The notes: generated from the letters alone by a model not told the origin. A stretch of 15,197 nt of DNA from Opitutales bacterium (GCA_021772555.1 JAJFLT010000064.1:1-15197), one strand, 5' to 3'. Counted from the first letter of the stretch, positions 1-6,699 are shown. A program made the numbers and translations.

Positions 1-374
1 GATTTTTGCAGGTTTTCCAGGCACTTTTGAATGTCGGTCAGGTAGCCGGTCAGATAGCTGGCCACGATGCAGTCGAATTTTTCCTCAATGGTGGTTTCAT
101 GCAGATCGCCCCGGCGAAATTCGCAACCGGAGGCTTTCTCACCGGTCTGGGCCCTGGCGATCATTTTGTCGCTGATGTCGATGCCCAGCCCCCGTTCCGG
201 TTTGAGTACTTTGAGCAGCCCGCCCGCCCCGCAGCCCCACTCCAGAACGGATACGCCCTCGGGGATATGATGACGGTGCAGGTTGGCCAGTTGACGATGG
301 AAACCTCGCTGCCAGCGGCGTGGGCGCGAGTCGTTCTCCGCCACCCAGTCAAAAAATTTGCGATAATCAAACAT
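1..374 (-). CDS. Class I SAM-dependent methyltransferase, N-terminal part (cut by window edge)
   Basis: The visible 124 residues form the start of a Rossmann-type methyltransferase; the rest lies beyond base 1. Motif I is clear (VLEWGCGAGGLL, residues 43-54), followed by the acidic residue ending strand beta-2 (GIDIS, D66) and a motif-II-like DCIVASYLTGYL at 101-112. The ATG at 374 gives a normal lead-in (MFDYRKFFDWVAEN) to the domain; no good Shine-Dalgarno is visible. It starts 30 bases after the stop of another methyltransferase on the same strand, so it is probably the third gene of the leftward operon headed by the GT-C-type membrane protein. The acceptor is unknown; a lipid-linked sugar, polysaccharide or other small molecule fits the neighbours. 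In related bacteria such a domain can be fused to a glycosyltransferase, which cannot be tested here. Confidence 0.85.
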   Translation of the reverse strand, partial: MFDYRKFFDWVAENDSRPRRWQRGFHRQLANLHRHHIPEGVSVLEWGCGAGGLLKVLKPERGLGIDISDKMIARAQTGEKASGCEFRRGDLHETTIEEKFDCIVASYLTGYLTDIQKCLENLQK

Positions 375-404
375 GAACTTTTTATTTTGACATTCGGGTT
401 CCGC

Positions 405-1184
405 CTAGAGGGCTTCCTTTTGCAAAACGACGATCACACGCAAAGAGAAAAATTTCAAAACTATTTGGGGCAAAAGACATTCCAATTTCAGCAGCCTCTT
501 GAGCGTCCCGGCGGATACCAGTTGGGGTCTGCTCAAACCTCCGGTCAAGGGGTAAGCGAAAAAATCCCGGTATTGTAGGGATACAACGGTCAGGCCCATT
601 TCCGCCAGAGTGTCTTCGGTCCATTGGCGATGATTGCGAAACAATGCTATAGCCATGCCCATGTTGGCAAATTCTTCATTTTCATCCTTCTTTTCCCCTA
701 TGACAAAGGGCGGGGCCAGCTTCGAGGGCCGCATCGGCTCATGGTGGCAAAGCCGATAAAAGAGCGTTCCCACGGTAGTGGCGGCAGGTTCGCAAAGCAA
801 AATCCGCCCGCCCGGTTTGAGGACTCGTGCCGCGCTGCGGAAAAAATCGAAGGGCCGGCGCAAATGATGCAGCACATCCGTCGCCAGTAAATTTTCCCAT
901 TGCTCGCCCAAAGCCTCGAGATCGTAACAGGAAACCGCCCGGTCGACATAGGGCGTTTTTTCGATGTCGCTGGTGGTGACAGCCGGGTAGAAGCTCTTAA
1001 TCGTCCCAATGCCGGATCCGATGTCCAGGCTGGAACCATCTCCAGCATTTTGCATAAGTGCATCGAAGATGCTTTGATAGTAAAGCCGGATGGCGGGTGA
1101 CCGGTCCCATTTGTCCCGGCTCTGTCGCAGGAGGCTCAAGTCGTAGGTGATCTCGTTCACATCCTTTACTTTGCTATCGATCAA
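405..1184 (-). CDS. Class I SAM-dependent methyltransferase
   Basis: A complete 259-residue methyltransferase. Residues 53-65 (LDIGSGIGTIKSF) are the SAM-binding glycine loop. D73 in TSDIE is the expected ribose-binding acid. LLATDVLHHLRRPFDFF (99-115) and VLKPGGRILL (121-130) match the UbiE/methyltransferase-11 type fold. About 90 residues follow the core and end in a hydrophobic, basic tail (LPQIVLKFFSLRVIVVLQK) that could touch the membrane. The assigned TTG start overlaps the TGA stop of the upstream membrane protein gene (TTGA), which suggests translational coupling. A GTG eight codons further in, directly after AAAGGA, is an alternative start. The substrate is not evident; the operon suggests a glycan or lipid-linked intermediate. 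The family call is firm and the role is inference. Confidence 0.85.
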   Translation of the reverse strand: MIDSKVKDVNEITYDLSLLRQSRDKWDRSPAIRLYYQSIFDALMQNAGDGSSLDIGSGIGTIKSFYPAVTTSDIEKTPYVDRAVSCYDLEALGEQWENLLATDVLHHLRRPFDFFRSAARVLKPGGRILLCEPAATTVGTLFYRLCHHEPMRPSKLAPPFVIGEKKDENEEFANMGMAIALFRNHRQWTEDTLAEMGLTVVSLQYRDFFAYPLTGGLSRPQLVSAGTLKRLLKLECLLPQIVLKFFSLRVIVVLQKEAL

Positions 1185-3133
1185 AGAGTATCCGCTGCAA
1201 CCGGTTCCGTCTCTTCCGTTGACCCCGGGGCGCTTTCTTCCACGGATTCATTGTCATTTTGAAAGTAATCCTCTTTCGGATAAAATCTGACGATTCGGGC
1301 CAACTGCAAAGGTATCAATCGCTCTTCCACCACCGTTTCGATTTCGAAGGCAGGACCCAAATCGTAATGATCCACGACCACCAATTCGCCTGTTTCCCCA
1401 TTAACATCGACCAGTTGGAAAGCGTAAAAAGCGGAATAGTTGTGGTGCAGATAATGCCTCCAGATGGTTTCCGGCTTTTCGGCCACCCGGCTGACATTAA
1501 CCGAGGATACGCCGTGAGTGATCGCCATGAGTGGGCTGCGCGAGGTAAAAAAGTAATCCTTTTCCGGGTTTTGCTGGAAAAAACGCCGTATTATGGAAGC
1601 CTCTTTGGCCGGGGTATAACGACCCGTATAACGGTGATTGGATGCCACTGGAACCGTTACAAAGAGGATAAACAACAAGCATAGGCTGATGACAAAATTA
1701 AATGGATCGCGCTTCTTCCGGAGGATATAAAGGGTACCTGCCGAAATCAACAGAAACGATAATATTATACCTATGCCGGACCGAATAAAGGCGAGCCGTT
1801 CCAGGTCCCAAAGATGAAACCAGGCTGTGTAACCGAACATTCCGCAGGTTATGAGCAGGAACGGACCTGCCCATTTTTTCAGCGTGAGCGGTGCTGCGAG
1901 TGCGCCCATGAGGAGCAGGGGCAGGCAAAAACGGCTGGCCACCGGATCGGTCAACTGGCCCCAGTGATAACCCATGGCAAGAGCGAATGAGGCCAAAACG
2001 GCAAGAAGAAATGAAGCCAAAACGAGATGCGAATGCTGGTCCTGAGTGAACCTGCCAAGCCGCGGCAAGGCGTAGGCCAAAAAACAAACCGCCGCCGTCA
2101 AACCGAGCAAGGAAAGAAGAAGGGAATTGGAGTTGGTCTGCCCGTAATGAAAGAAGTATCGGGCGGCGTCTTGCAGGTTTTCCCCTATGAAACCGAGACT
2201 GAAGACCTGGTCTTTGTCTGTGTCATCTAACTGCCAAAAATACGTTTTGGACATGGAAATCAAAAACTGCATGGGAATGCAAACCAACTGCAATGGGGCG
2301 AAAATAACCGGCCAGGGAAGTAAAACTTCTCCTTTTCTCCGCCAACCCAGAAGGACCAAGATACCGATGGGAATAACGAAAACACCGGCTTCATAACGCG
2401 TTTGAGCCAGTAGGAGCCCGGCGTAGCAAAAAGCCGTCAGCGAAGGCCCGTCCAGCTTTTGCAAATAACGACAAGCCAGGAGCATGACGATCAGGATCAT
2501 GACCAGGTTGAGGATTTCGAAATGCCCGCCGGTGGCGTTTTGCGCGAGCAAGGGCAGGCTGGTCAGCAACAGGACGCTGAGTATGCCGCCACGCTGATCG
2601 GTGAGTTTACGGCCAAAGCTGTAGGCCAGGCTCAGCATGACCGGAGTAAGGATGATGTTCAGGATAAAGGCGTTGGCTGGCCGATAACCGGTCAAGTCAT
2701 GCAATAGCGAGATCAGGAACGGGTGGAAGTAGGGCCTTTTGTCCAAATAGGCCTCGATTATGCGAAAACTGCCCTCGTAATCATTGGCCATACCGGGGAC
2801 CAAAACGGCTTTCTCGAAATGCATGGACATGGAGGTTCCCAGCAAAATCACCTCATCCATCAGTATTTTAAAGCCAAATGGTTCCTGCAAAAAAAGGAAA
2901 CCGGTGCAGCCCCCGATGGTCAAAACCGGGAGGGGAGACTTCAGCATTTGACCGGGGAGGCTTCTCCACTGGCCGCGAATTTTGAAAAGTGAATAAACGA
3001 AAATGGAAAAAGTCGCAAAAAGGAGCGGATAACCGGCGTAGGTAACAAATCGAGCCGCCCAGGATGGGTCCAGGGCAAAAAAGCTGAATCCGAGTGACAG
3101 GATGACGGAAAGGGCAAGTAGGACCAATCTCAT
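1181..3133 (-). CDS. Polytopic membrane protein, probable GT-C (family 39/ArnT-like) glycosyltransferase
   Basis: A 650-residue protein with about a dozen hydrophobic segments up to around residue 505, then a soluble C-terminal part of roughly 140 residues with an acidic tail. GT-C enzymes move a sugar from a polyprenyl-phosphate donor on the periplasmic face and carry an acidic motif in the first large loop. Here D93-E94 (KILMDEVILLGTS) sits in such a loop. The segment KRPYFHPFLISLLHDLTGYR (132-151) resembles the loop and next helix of PMT/ArnT-like proteins. The ATG is preceded by AGGA at seven bases. The gene heads an operon with two methyltransferase genes, the first overlapping its stop, so sugar transfer followed by methylation in surface glycan synthesis is a reasonable inference. 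No acceptor can be named. A 275-bp MITE-like element ends 63 bases before the start codon. Confidence 0.72.
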   Translation of the reverse strand: MRLVLLALSVILSLGFSFFALDPSWAARFVTYAGYPLLFATFSIFVYSLFKIRGQWRSLPGQMLKSPLPVLTIGGCTGFLFLQEPFGFKILMDEVILLGTSMSMHFEKAVLVPGMANDYEGSFRIIEAYLDKRPYFHPFLISLLHDLTGYRPANAFILNIILTPVMLSLAYSFGRKLTDQRGGILSVLLLTSLPLLAQNATGGHFEILNLVMILIVMLLACRYLQKLDGPSLTAFCYAGLLLAQTRYEAGVFVIPIGILVLLGWRRKGEVLLPWPVIFAPLQLVCIPMQFLISMSKTYFWQLDDTDKDQVFSLGFIGENLQDAARYFFHYGQTNSNSLLLSLLGLTAAVCFLAYALPRLGRFTQDQHSHLVLASFLLAVLASFALAMGYHWGQLTDPVASRFCLPLLLMGALAAPLTLKKWAGPFLLITCGMFGYTAWFHLWDLERLAFIRSGIGIILSFLLISAGTLYILRKKRDPFNFVISLCLLFILFVTVPVASNHRYTGRYTPAKEASIIRRFFQQNPEKDYFFTSRSPLMAITHGVSSVNVSRVAEKPETIWRHYLHHNYSAFYAFQLVDVNGETGELVVVDHYDLGPAFEIETVVEERLIPLQLARIVRFYPKEDYFQNDNESVEESAPGSTEETEPVAADTL

Positions 3134-3163
3134 AGTAGAATCCTGAAAATCACAAACGCGGTC

Positions 3164-3179
3164 CGGGAATTTCTTCCCG
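3164..3179 (-). promoter_or_regulatory. Small perfect hairpin with GAAA loop ahead of the GT-C gene
   Basis: Read on the minus strand the sequence is CGGGAA-GAAA-TTCCCG: a six-base-pair stem closed by a GNRA-type tetraloop, 30 bases before the start codon of the membrane protein gene. There is no T-tract, so it is not an intrinsic terminator. It could be a leader-RNA stabiliser, a palindromic operator, or chance. Confidence 0.3.
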
Positions 3180-3196
3180 CTGGCAAACGACTCTTA

Positions 3197-3228
3197 GAGG
3201 GCGTCTAAAAAGTGGAAATGTGCGATGG
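3197..3228 (+). repeat. Left terminal inverted repeat of the MITE-like element
   Basis: Pairs with 3441-3471. The first 13 bases are identical to the reverse complement of the right end. Beyond that the arms differ at three positions plus one single-base gap and share AGT, GAAATG and CGATGG blocks. Confidence 0.75.
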
Positions 3229-3440
3229 TGCGCGGCGGAATCGAAGCAGCGCAAGGCGGTTTCGCCCGTAGCGGGCTTGTAGCCCGTGAGCGCGAAACCA
3301 ACGCCACGACCTTCGATGCCCGACCGCATCCCTTTGGGACAGAGTGCTTTGAGGCATCAGCGGCGTTGCCTCAACCGAGTCAGGGCTTCCAGCCCAAACA
3401 TCGGTTGATGCGCCTTGCTGAATGTCGCAAATCATCTCTG

Positions 3441-3471
3441 CCATCGTCATTTCGACTATTTAGACGCCCTC
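3441..3471 (-). repeat. Right terminal inverted repeat of the MITE-like element
   Basis: Read on the minus strand it begins GAGGGCGTCTAAATAGTC and aligns with the left end over about 31 bases. CTTA follows immediately outside, matching the four bases before the left end. Confidence 0.75.
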
Positions 3472-3485
3472 CTTAGAGGTTGCCT

Positions 3486-3528
3486 AAAAAAAAGCCGCCT
3501 TCCTTTAATACAAAGGGAAGGCGGCTTT
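3486..3528 (-). terminator. Intrinsic terminator of the prepilin gene
   Basis: On the minus strand a GC-rich stem (AAAGCCGCCTTCCCTTT pairing with AAAGGAAGGCGGCTTT, one bulged base, five-base loop) runs into a T-tract, seen as the A-run at 3486-3493 on the plus strand. It begins about 22 bases after the pilin stop codon. It isolates the pilin transcript from the downstream MITE and glycan operon. Confidence 0.9.
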
Positions 3529-3550
3529 GGTTAAGCGTTAAAACTTAAAT

Positions 3551-3901
3551 TTAGAAGTCGTAGTTGATGATACGGCCATTCACGGTCGCCTGCAGGCGAG
3601 TCGTGTCGGTGCCGAGGGTCAACCCGGTGTAAGTTTCATTAGCTACGGTATCGACGGTGCTGATGTGTAAACCAGAACCTACGATATTGGTGTAACCAAC
3701 TGTCGCCACACCGTCGTCAAGCATGTATTGCTGGGCGGCGGAGGCGTATTGGCGGAGGTTGTTCGTAACCGCCTTATCCTGAGATGTAGCGCGAACTTTG
3801 TTGAATGCCGGAATAGCCATAGCGGCCAACAGACCGATGATGACCACGACGATCATTATTTCCACCAAAGTAAAACCTTTTTTGGCAGTTTTATTAATCA
3901 T
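3551..3901 (-). CDS. Type IV pilin-like prepilin (N-terminal methylation domain)
   Basis: A 116-residue precursor. The class III leader MINKTAKKG is followed by FTLVE, so prepilin peptidase should cut after G9 and methylate F10; E14 is the conserved Glu+5. Residues 10-31 form the hydrophobic helix that anchors and then packs in the fibre. The globular part is only about 80 residues, short for a classical pilin, and has no cysteine pair. The chosen ATG has AAAGGAG six bases upstream; a longer in-frame reading would add 16 residues ahead of the leader and is unlikely. The gene is monocistronic, with its own promoter candidate and a strong terminator, which suits a well-expressed structural subunit. 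It could be a major pilin, minor pilin or pseudopilin; no other pilus gene is in view. Confidence 0.9.
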   Translation of the reverse strand: MINKTAKKGFTLVEIMIVVVIIGLLAAMAIPAFNKVRATSQDKAVTNNLRQYASAAQQYMLDDGVATVGYTNIVGSGLHISTVDTVANETYTGLTLGTDTTRLQATVNGRIINYDF

Positions 3902-3971
3902 ATTATATTCTCCTTTTAGTGTTACTTTTCCTATAGGTATTATTCCCAATATATTTATATTAGGAATCCCT

Positions 3972-4000
3972 ATATAAAGATATATTTATCGTTTTGCCAA
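3972..4000 (-). promoter_or_regulatory. Candidate sigma-70-type promoter of the prepilin gene
   Basis: On the minus strand TTGGCA (-35, bases 3995-4000) is followed after exactly 17 bases by TTATAT (-10, bases 3972-3977). The region is AT-rich. Transcription would start near 3965, giving a leader of about 64 bases ending in the AAAGGAG ribosome site. The -10 match is imperfect, and overlapping TATATA alternatives exist one or two bases away. Confidence 0.5.
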
Positions 4001-4034
4001 GCAAAAAATTGAGGTAAAAGATTATTTTTTGTTA

Positions 4035-4063
4035 TTTACGGCCATATTTTACGTACATTTACG
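4035..4063 (-). repeat. Three CGTAAA direct repeats upstream of the pilin promoter
   Basis: CGTAAA occurs three times on the minus strand (plus-strand TTTACG at 4035-4040, 4048-4053 and 4058-4063). The start-to-start spacings are 13 and 10 bases. They lie 35-63 bases upstream of the candidate -35 box, a typical place for an activator-binding array. No regulator is identified. Confidence 0.4.
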
Positions 4064-4162
4064 GTTTTTTAGCCTCAATTTCTTCAACCCAAACCGCTAA
4101 ATCCAGAATAATGTCTGCCTTCGCGCTACATTTGGCAAGATGCTACACCCCATACACAATCC

Positions 4163-5170
4163 TCAACCAAGAGTGCCGATGACCTTGGCGAATATCATTT
4201 TCCCCCCCGCCGAGGGCAGGATGCTCTGCACTTCGACTCGGACGTGTTTGCCCAGCAGTTTATTGCCTTCATTGACCACCACCATGGAGCCGTCATTCAA
4301 ATACCCGACCGCCTGACCGGGCTCTTTGCCCTGTTTTACCAGCTCCACCTCGAGGGTTTCGCCGATGTTCAATTCCGGGTTCAAGGCCCGGGCCAAAGAG
4401 TTGAGGTTGAGCCATTCCACATTGTTGAATTCAGCCAACTGGGCCAGATTGTAGTCGGTTGTCATGAGCCGGGCCTTCAATGAAGTGGTCAGGAAAATTA
4501 ATTTGGCATCAACACTCTGCCCCCGTGTGACATCACTTTCGTGGATACGCAGGTCGAGGTGCTCCATCTTGCGCAATTTATTGAGTGTTTCCAGGCCTTT
4601 GCGACCCTTGCCCTGCCTCTGGGGATCCTGGGAATCCGCGATACGATGCAGCTCGTTGAGGATAAACCTCGGGATGACAATACCGTAACCGAGGAATTTG
4701 CTGGCACAGATGCCGGTGATCCGGCCGTCGATAAGAACACTGGTGTCCAATACCACCAAAGGCACATCAACCCCGTGCGGGACAAACCGGATGTAGGGAA
4801 TGACCAGGTTGAACTCATCGCGCCCCCGCATGGCGATAACCGCCCCGAGGTACATCATGATGACAAACATGGCCAACCGGACCATATAGAGGGTTCCCTC
4901 CTCGCCCTTATCAAAGAGCGGCGATTCCGAGATAAAATAGGCGATCAGCCACCCCACGAAAAGCCCGAAGGTCATCGCTGTAAGCCCCCGCAGGGAAAAG
5001 CCTTTTAAAAAGATATCCACCAGAACAACCAGCGCCCCGATACTCAAACCGGTGAACAGAACCAGGTAGAGGGAATCTTTCCAATCCTCGTTGCTATACC
5101 AGACCAGCCAACTGCCCATAAAGCAGAGCGTTAAAAAGAAAACGCGAATGATTAAGAGTGTTTTGTTCAT
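4163..5170 (-). CDS. Membrane-anchored PIN/TRAM domain protein (YacL family)
   Basis: 335 residues in three parts. Four transmembrane helices lie near residues 5-25, 33-55, 62-81 and 95-114. A PIN nuclease-like domain spans about 136-255, and a TRAM RNA-binding-type domain about 271-335. The PIN acidic cluster is complete: D142 in VVLDTSVLIDGR, E173 in ILNELHR, D221 in SVDAKLI and D239 in TTDYN, as needed for Mg2+/Mn2+-dependent nuclease activity. This layout matches the YacL family, widespread in Gram-positive bacteria and present in other phyla; members are proposed RNA-associated membrane proteins of uncertain role. The ATG is chosen because the first helix follows at once; an AGAGG lies too close to be a good ribosome site. 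It appears to be transcribed alone. Family is confident, function is not. Confidence 0.9.
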   Translation of the reverse strand: MNKTLLIIRVFFLTLCFMGSWLVWYSNEDWKDSLYLVLFTGLSIGALVVLVDIFLKGFSLRGLTAMTFGLFVGWLIAYFISESPLFDKGEEGTLYMVRLAMFVIMMYLGAVIAMRGRDEFNLVIPYIRFVPHGVDVPLVVLDTSVLIDGRITGICASKFLGYGIVIPRFILNELHRIADSQDPQRQGKGRKGLETLNKLRKMEHLDLRIHESDVTRGQSVDAKLIFLTTSLKARLMTTDYNLAQLAEFNNVEWLNLNSLARALNPELNIGETLEVELVKQGKEPGQAVGYLNDGSMVVVNEGNKLLGKHVRVEVQSILPSAGGKMIFAKVIGTLG

Positions 5171-5176
5171 ACCTCT

Positions 5177-5228
5177 AAAAGTTGGGGACGTTGCCTCCGT
5201 GCGATGAGTTCCAAAAAAGTTGGGAACG
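5177..5228 (-). repeat. 14-base direct repeat in the leader of the PIN/TRAM gene
   Basis: AAAAGTTGGGGACG (5177-5190) and AAAAGTTGGGAACG (5215-5228) differ at one base and start 38 bases apart. They lie just ahead of the start codon of the minus-strand PIN/TRAM gene. The second copy also closes a small GTTCC...GGAAC inverted repeat (5208-5227). They could be paired regulator sites or RNA elements; function unknown. Confidence 0.35.
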
Positions 5229-5330
5229 CAGCCGGGTTATAATCGCATGAGCTTTGATAGAACCTATCTAGAATAATATATATAATTGACGCGGAAAATG
5301 GCAGGACACCTGCTCCAACCTCCGAATTTC

Positions 5331-5450
5331 TTAACCAGCCAGCCAAAAAAGCGCCAATGGCAACAGAATAAAAACAGCCATCACAATGTAGAGTGCGGTC
5401 AGGTGCCTGCTGGCACGCTTGCGCACGTCGCTCTCAGTCTCATCGTTCAT
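5331..5450 (-). CDS. Possible 39-residue single-pass membrane peptide
   Basis: The ATG at 5450 opens a 39-codon frame. The first 15 residues are charged (MNDETESDVRKRASR) and the last 20 form one hydrophobic helix (YIVMAVFILLPLALFWLAG) reaching almost to the stop. The charge pattern predicts the basic side stays in the cytoplasm. That clean layout is what makes it credible, because no Shine-Dalgarno is visible and the family is not recognised. A TTG start 24 codons upstream would give 63 residues. It lies between the divergent PIN/TRAM and tyrA genes. The flanking non-coding stretches hold nothing else I can name: AT-rich bases 5229-5330, and 5451-5664, where no convincing promoter for tyrA was found. 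Confidence 0.42.
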   Translation of the reverse strand: MNDETESDVRKRASRHLTALYIVMAVFILLPLALFWLAG

Positions 5451-5664
5451 GGCTACGATAACATTACAAAGTCTTTGCCAACGGGTTAAGGCCTTTACGG
5501 GCCGGGTTAAAGTTTTGGACAAAACGAATATTAAGATTCAAAATGCCGGTATTGTAAAGCTTTTGCGGAGTCTGTGCGCCCAGGAGCAGAACGGATAAAT
5601 TCAGGCCGTTCGCGTTGGTAAAATCTCGACAGGGGGGGCGCTCGCGGGTTCTACTGCAGAGACT

Positions 5665-6543
5665 GTGTTTGAGCAAATTACCATACTAGCGCCGGGTCTC
5701 CTGGGCGCCTCCCTGGCGGCAGCGGTAAAAGACCGGCAATTGTGCGACAAGCTCGTAATTTGGGCCCGACGAACCGAAACGCGAGTGGCCTGCGCGGAAA
5801 AATCGTGGTGCGACCACGTGACGGCATCCCTGCCCGAAGCGGTAGGCGAGGCAGACTTGGTGGTGGTTTGCAGCCCGGTGGAAACCATCCACCCGCTGGT
5901 TGAGAGCATCGCCTCCCACTTACAGGACGGCGCCCTCGTGACAGATGTGGGCAGCACCAAGAGCCTGATTGTCCGCAACTGCCACACCGTCATGCCCAAG
6001 GGCCGACAGTTTGTCGGTTCACACCCCATGGCCGGCTCTGAAAAAAGCGGCCTGGCCCATGCCCGCGCGGATCTCTTTGGCGGAAAAACCTGCTTCGTTA
6101 CTCCGCTCGTCGATAGTAACGAGCAAGCCGTGGAAACCATTCTCAAGTTCTGGAGAGCGCTGGATATGGAAGTCGCTACGGTTTCCCCGGAAAGGCATGA
6201 CGAGATTGTGGCCCATATCAGCCATCTGCCTCATGTGCTGGCTTCCGTCCTTTGTTCATTTCTATCGACCAAAGACCCCGGTTGGCGCAATTTCGCCGGT
6301 AACGGGTTACGTGACACCACGCGGGTGGCGGCGGGCAACCCGGACATCTGGAAATCGATATTTGAGCAAAACAGGGAGGAGATCGCGCGCGCCATCAGCC
6401 AGTTCGAAAACGAATTGCAATCCCTCAAATCGGCCATCACCAACGGCCAGACTTTCGACATCCTCAATCATCTCGAGCGCGGCAAAGCCTACCGGGAGTA
6501 CCTCCGCCCGGCGGGCAAAATGAACGCTGGCGAACAAACGTAA
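5665..6543 (+). CDS. tyrA: Prephenate/arogenate dehydrogenase
   Basis: 292 residues, a usual length for a stand-alone TyrA, which oxidatively decarboxylates prephenate or arogenate in tyrosine synthesis. The N-terminal Rossmann domain carries LAPGLLGAS (8-16) and DVGSTKS (94-100). GSHPMAGSEKSG (118-129) holds the conserved catalytic-site histidine (H120). SHLPH (186-190) and DTTRVAAGNPDIW (217-229) belong to the helical dimerisation domain. No chorismate mutase or ACT domain is fused. The GTG at 5665 is the only plausible start in frame. Two features are odd: the first glycine of GxGxxG is alanine (A9), and strand beta-2 is followed by WARRTET, an arginine pair more in keeping with NADP than NAD. 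aroA follows on the same strand but 7.3 kb away, past two unrelated secreted-protein genes. Confidence 0.93.
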   Translation: MFEQITILAPGLLGASLAAAVKDRQLCDKLVIWARRTETRVACAEKSWCDHVTASLPEAVGEADLVVVCSPVETIHPLVESIASHLQDGALVTDVGSTKSLIVRNCHTVMPKGRQFVGSHPMAGSEKSGLAHARADLFGGKTCFVTPLVDSNEQAVETILKFWRALDMEVATVSPERHDEIVAHISHLPHVLASVLCSFLSTKDPGWRNFAGNGLRDTTRVAAGNPDIWKSIFEQNREEIARAISQFENELQSLKSAITNGQTFDILNHLERGKAYREYLRPAGKMNAGEQT

Positions 6544-6616
6544 AACCCGCATTAGCGGCGTGGAAAAGACTTGGCAAAAAGGCAAAGGTCCTATAGTCAA
6601 TTCGCCTAAGAATTCA

Positions 6617-6641
6617 AAACCCGTCTTTTGGAGATGGGTTT
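6617..6641 (+). terminator. Terminator-like hairpin after tyrA
   Basis: AAACCCGTCT pairs with AGATGGGTTT (ten pairs, one G-U) around the loop TTTGG, starting 73 bases after the tyrA stop. The following TAATTTGATT is only partly T-rich, so termination may be incomplete. It separates tyrA from the giant gene. Confidence 0.5.
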
Positions 6642-6652
6642 AATTTGATTGA

Positions 6653-6671
6653 GTCAGAGCCTCGCTCTGAC
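6653..6671 (+). promoter_or_regulatory. Perfect 8-bp palindrome in the leader of the giant gene
   Basis: GTCAGAGC-CTC-GCTCTGAC is a perfect inverted repeat with a three-base centre, ending 28 bases before the ATG at 6700. It may be an operator or an RNA hairpin near the ribosome site. The frame also reads through it from a TTG at 6649, but the signal peptide begins at 6700, so I treat it as leader. Confidence 0.4.
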
Positions 6672-6699
6672 AGCCATCCCAGAAAACTATCAATCTATG

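Larger units (their letters stand above)
3197..3471. mobile_element. MITE-like non-autonomous element, 275 bp, with terminal inverted repeats and CTTA duplication
   Basis: The ends are perfect 13-base inverted repeats (GAGGGCGTCTAAA / TTTAGACGCCCTC), and the match continues imperfectly to about 31 bases. A CTTA direct repeat lies exactly outside both ends (3193-3196 and 3472-3475), as expected of a target-site duplication. The interior is a set of nested hairpins: GGTTTCGC (3258-3265) with GCGAAACC (3292-3299) enclosing CGGGCT-TGT-AGCCCG (3272-3286), and TCAACCGA (3371-3378) with TCGGTTGA (3401-3408) enclosing GGGCT-TCC-AGCCC (3383-3395). There is no transposase; short open frames on both strands show no protein-like character. 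A four-base duplication and ends starting GAG recall IS5-superfamily elements, but that is inference. It sits between the pilin terminator and the GT-C gene. Confidence 0.75.

Noticed and set aside
3205..3476. Open frames on both strands (about 80 codons each) inside the 275-bp element
   Set aside because: They lie across nested palindromes and terminal repeats, lack ribosome sites and show no domain character. The reading openness follows from GC-rich repeats, so I call the element, not proteins.
3991..4005. Sigma-54 type promoter at the TTGGCA before the pilin gene (pilins are often RpoN-dependent)
   Set aside because: There is a GG but no GC dinucleotide at the required distance downstream, whereas a 17-base-spaced sigma-70-like pair fits.
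5601..6146. Minus-strand frame of 181 codons opposite tyrA
   Set aside because: It lies wholly over a well-supported enzyme gene, and its composition (Ser/Thr/Arg rich, no hydrophobic core) is that of an antisense shadow.
6649..6699. TTG start for the giant gene 17 codons upstream of the ATG
   Set aside because: It would place an uncharged stretch and a palindromic leader before the signal peptide; the ATG at 6700 gives a typical K/R-rich n-region.
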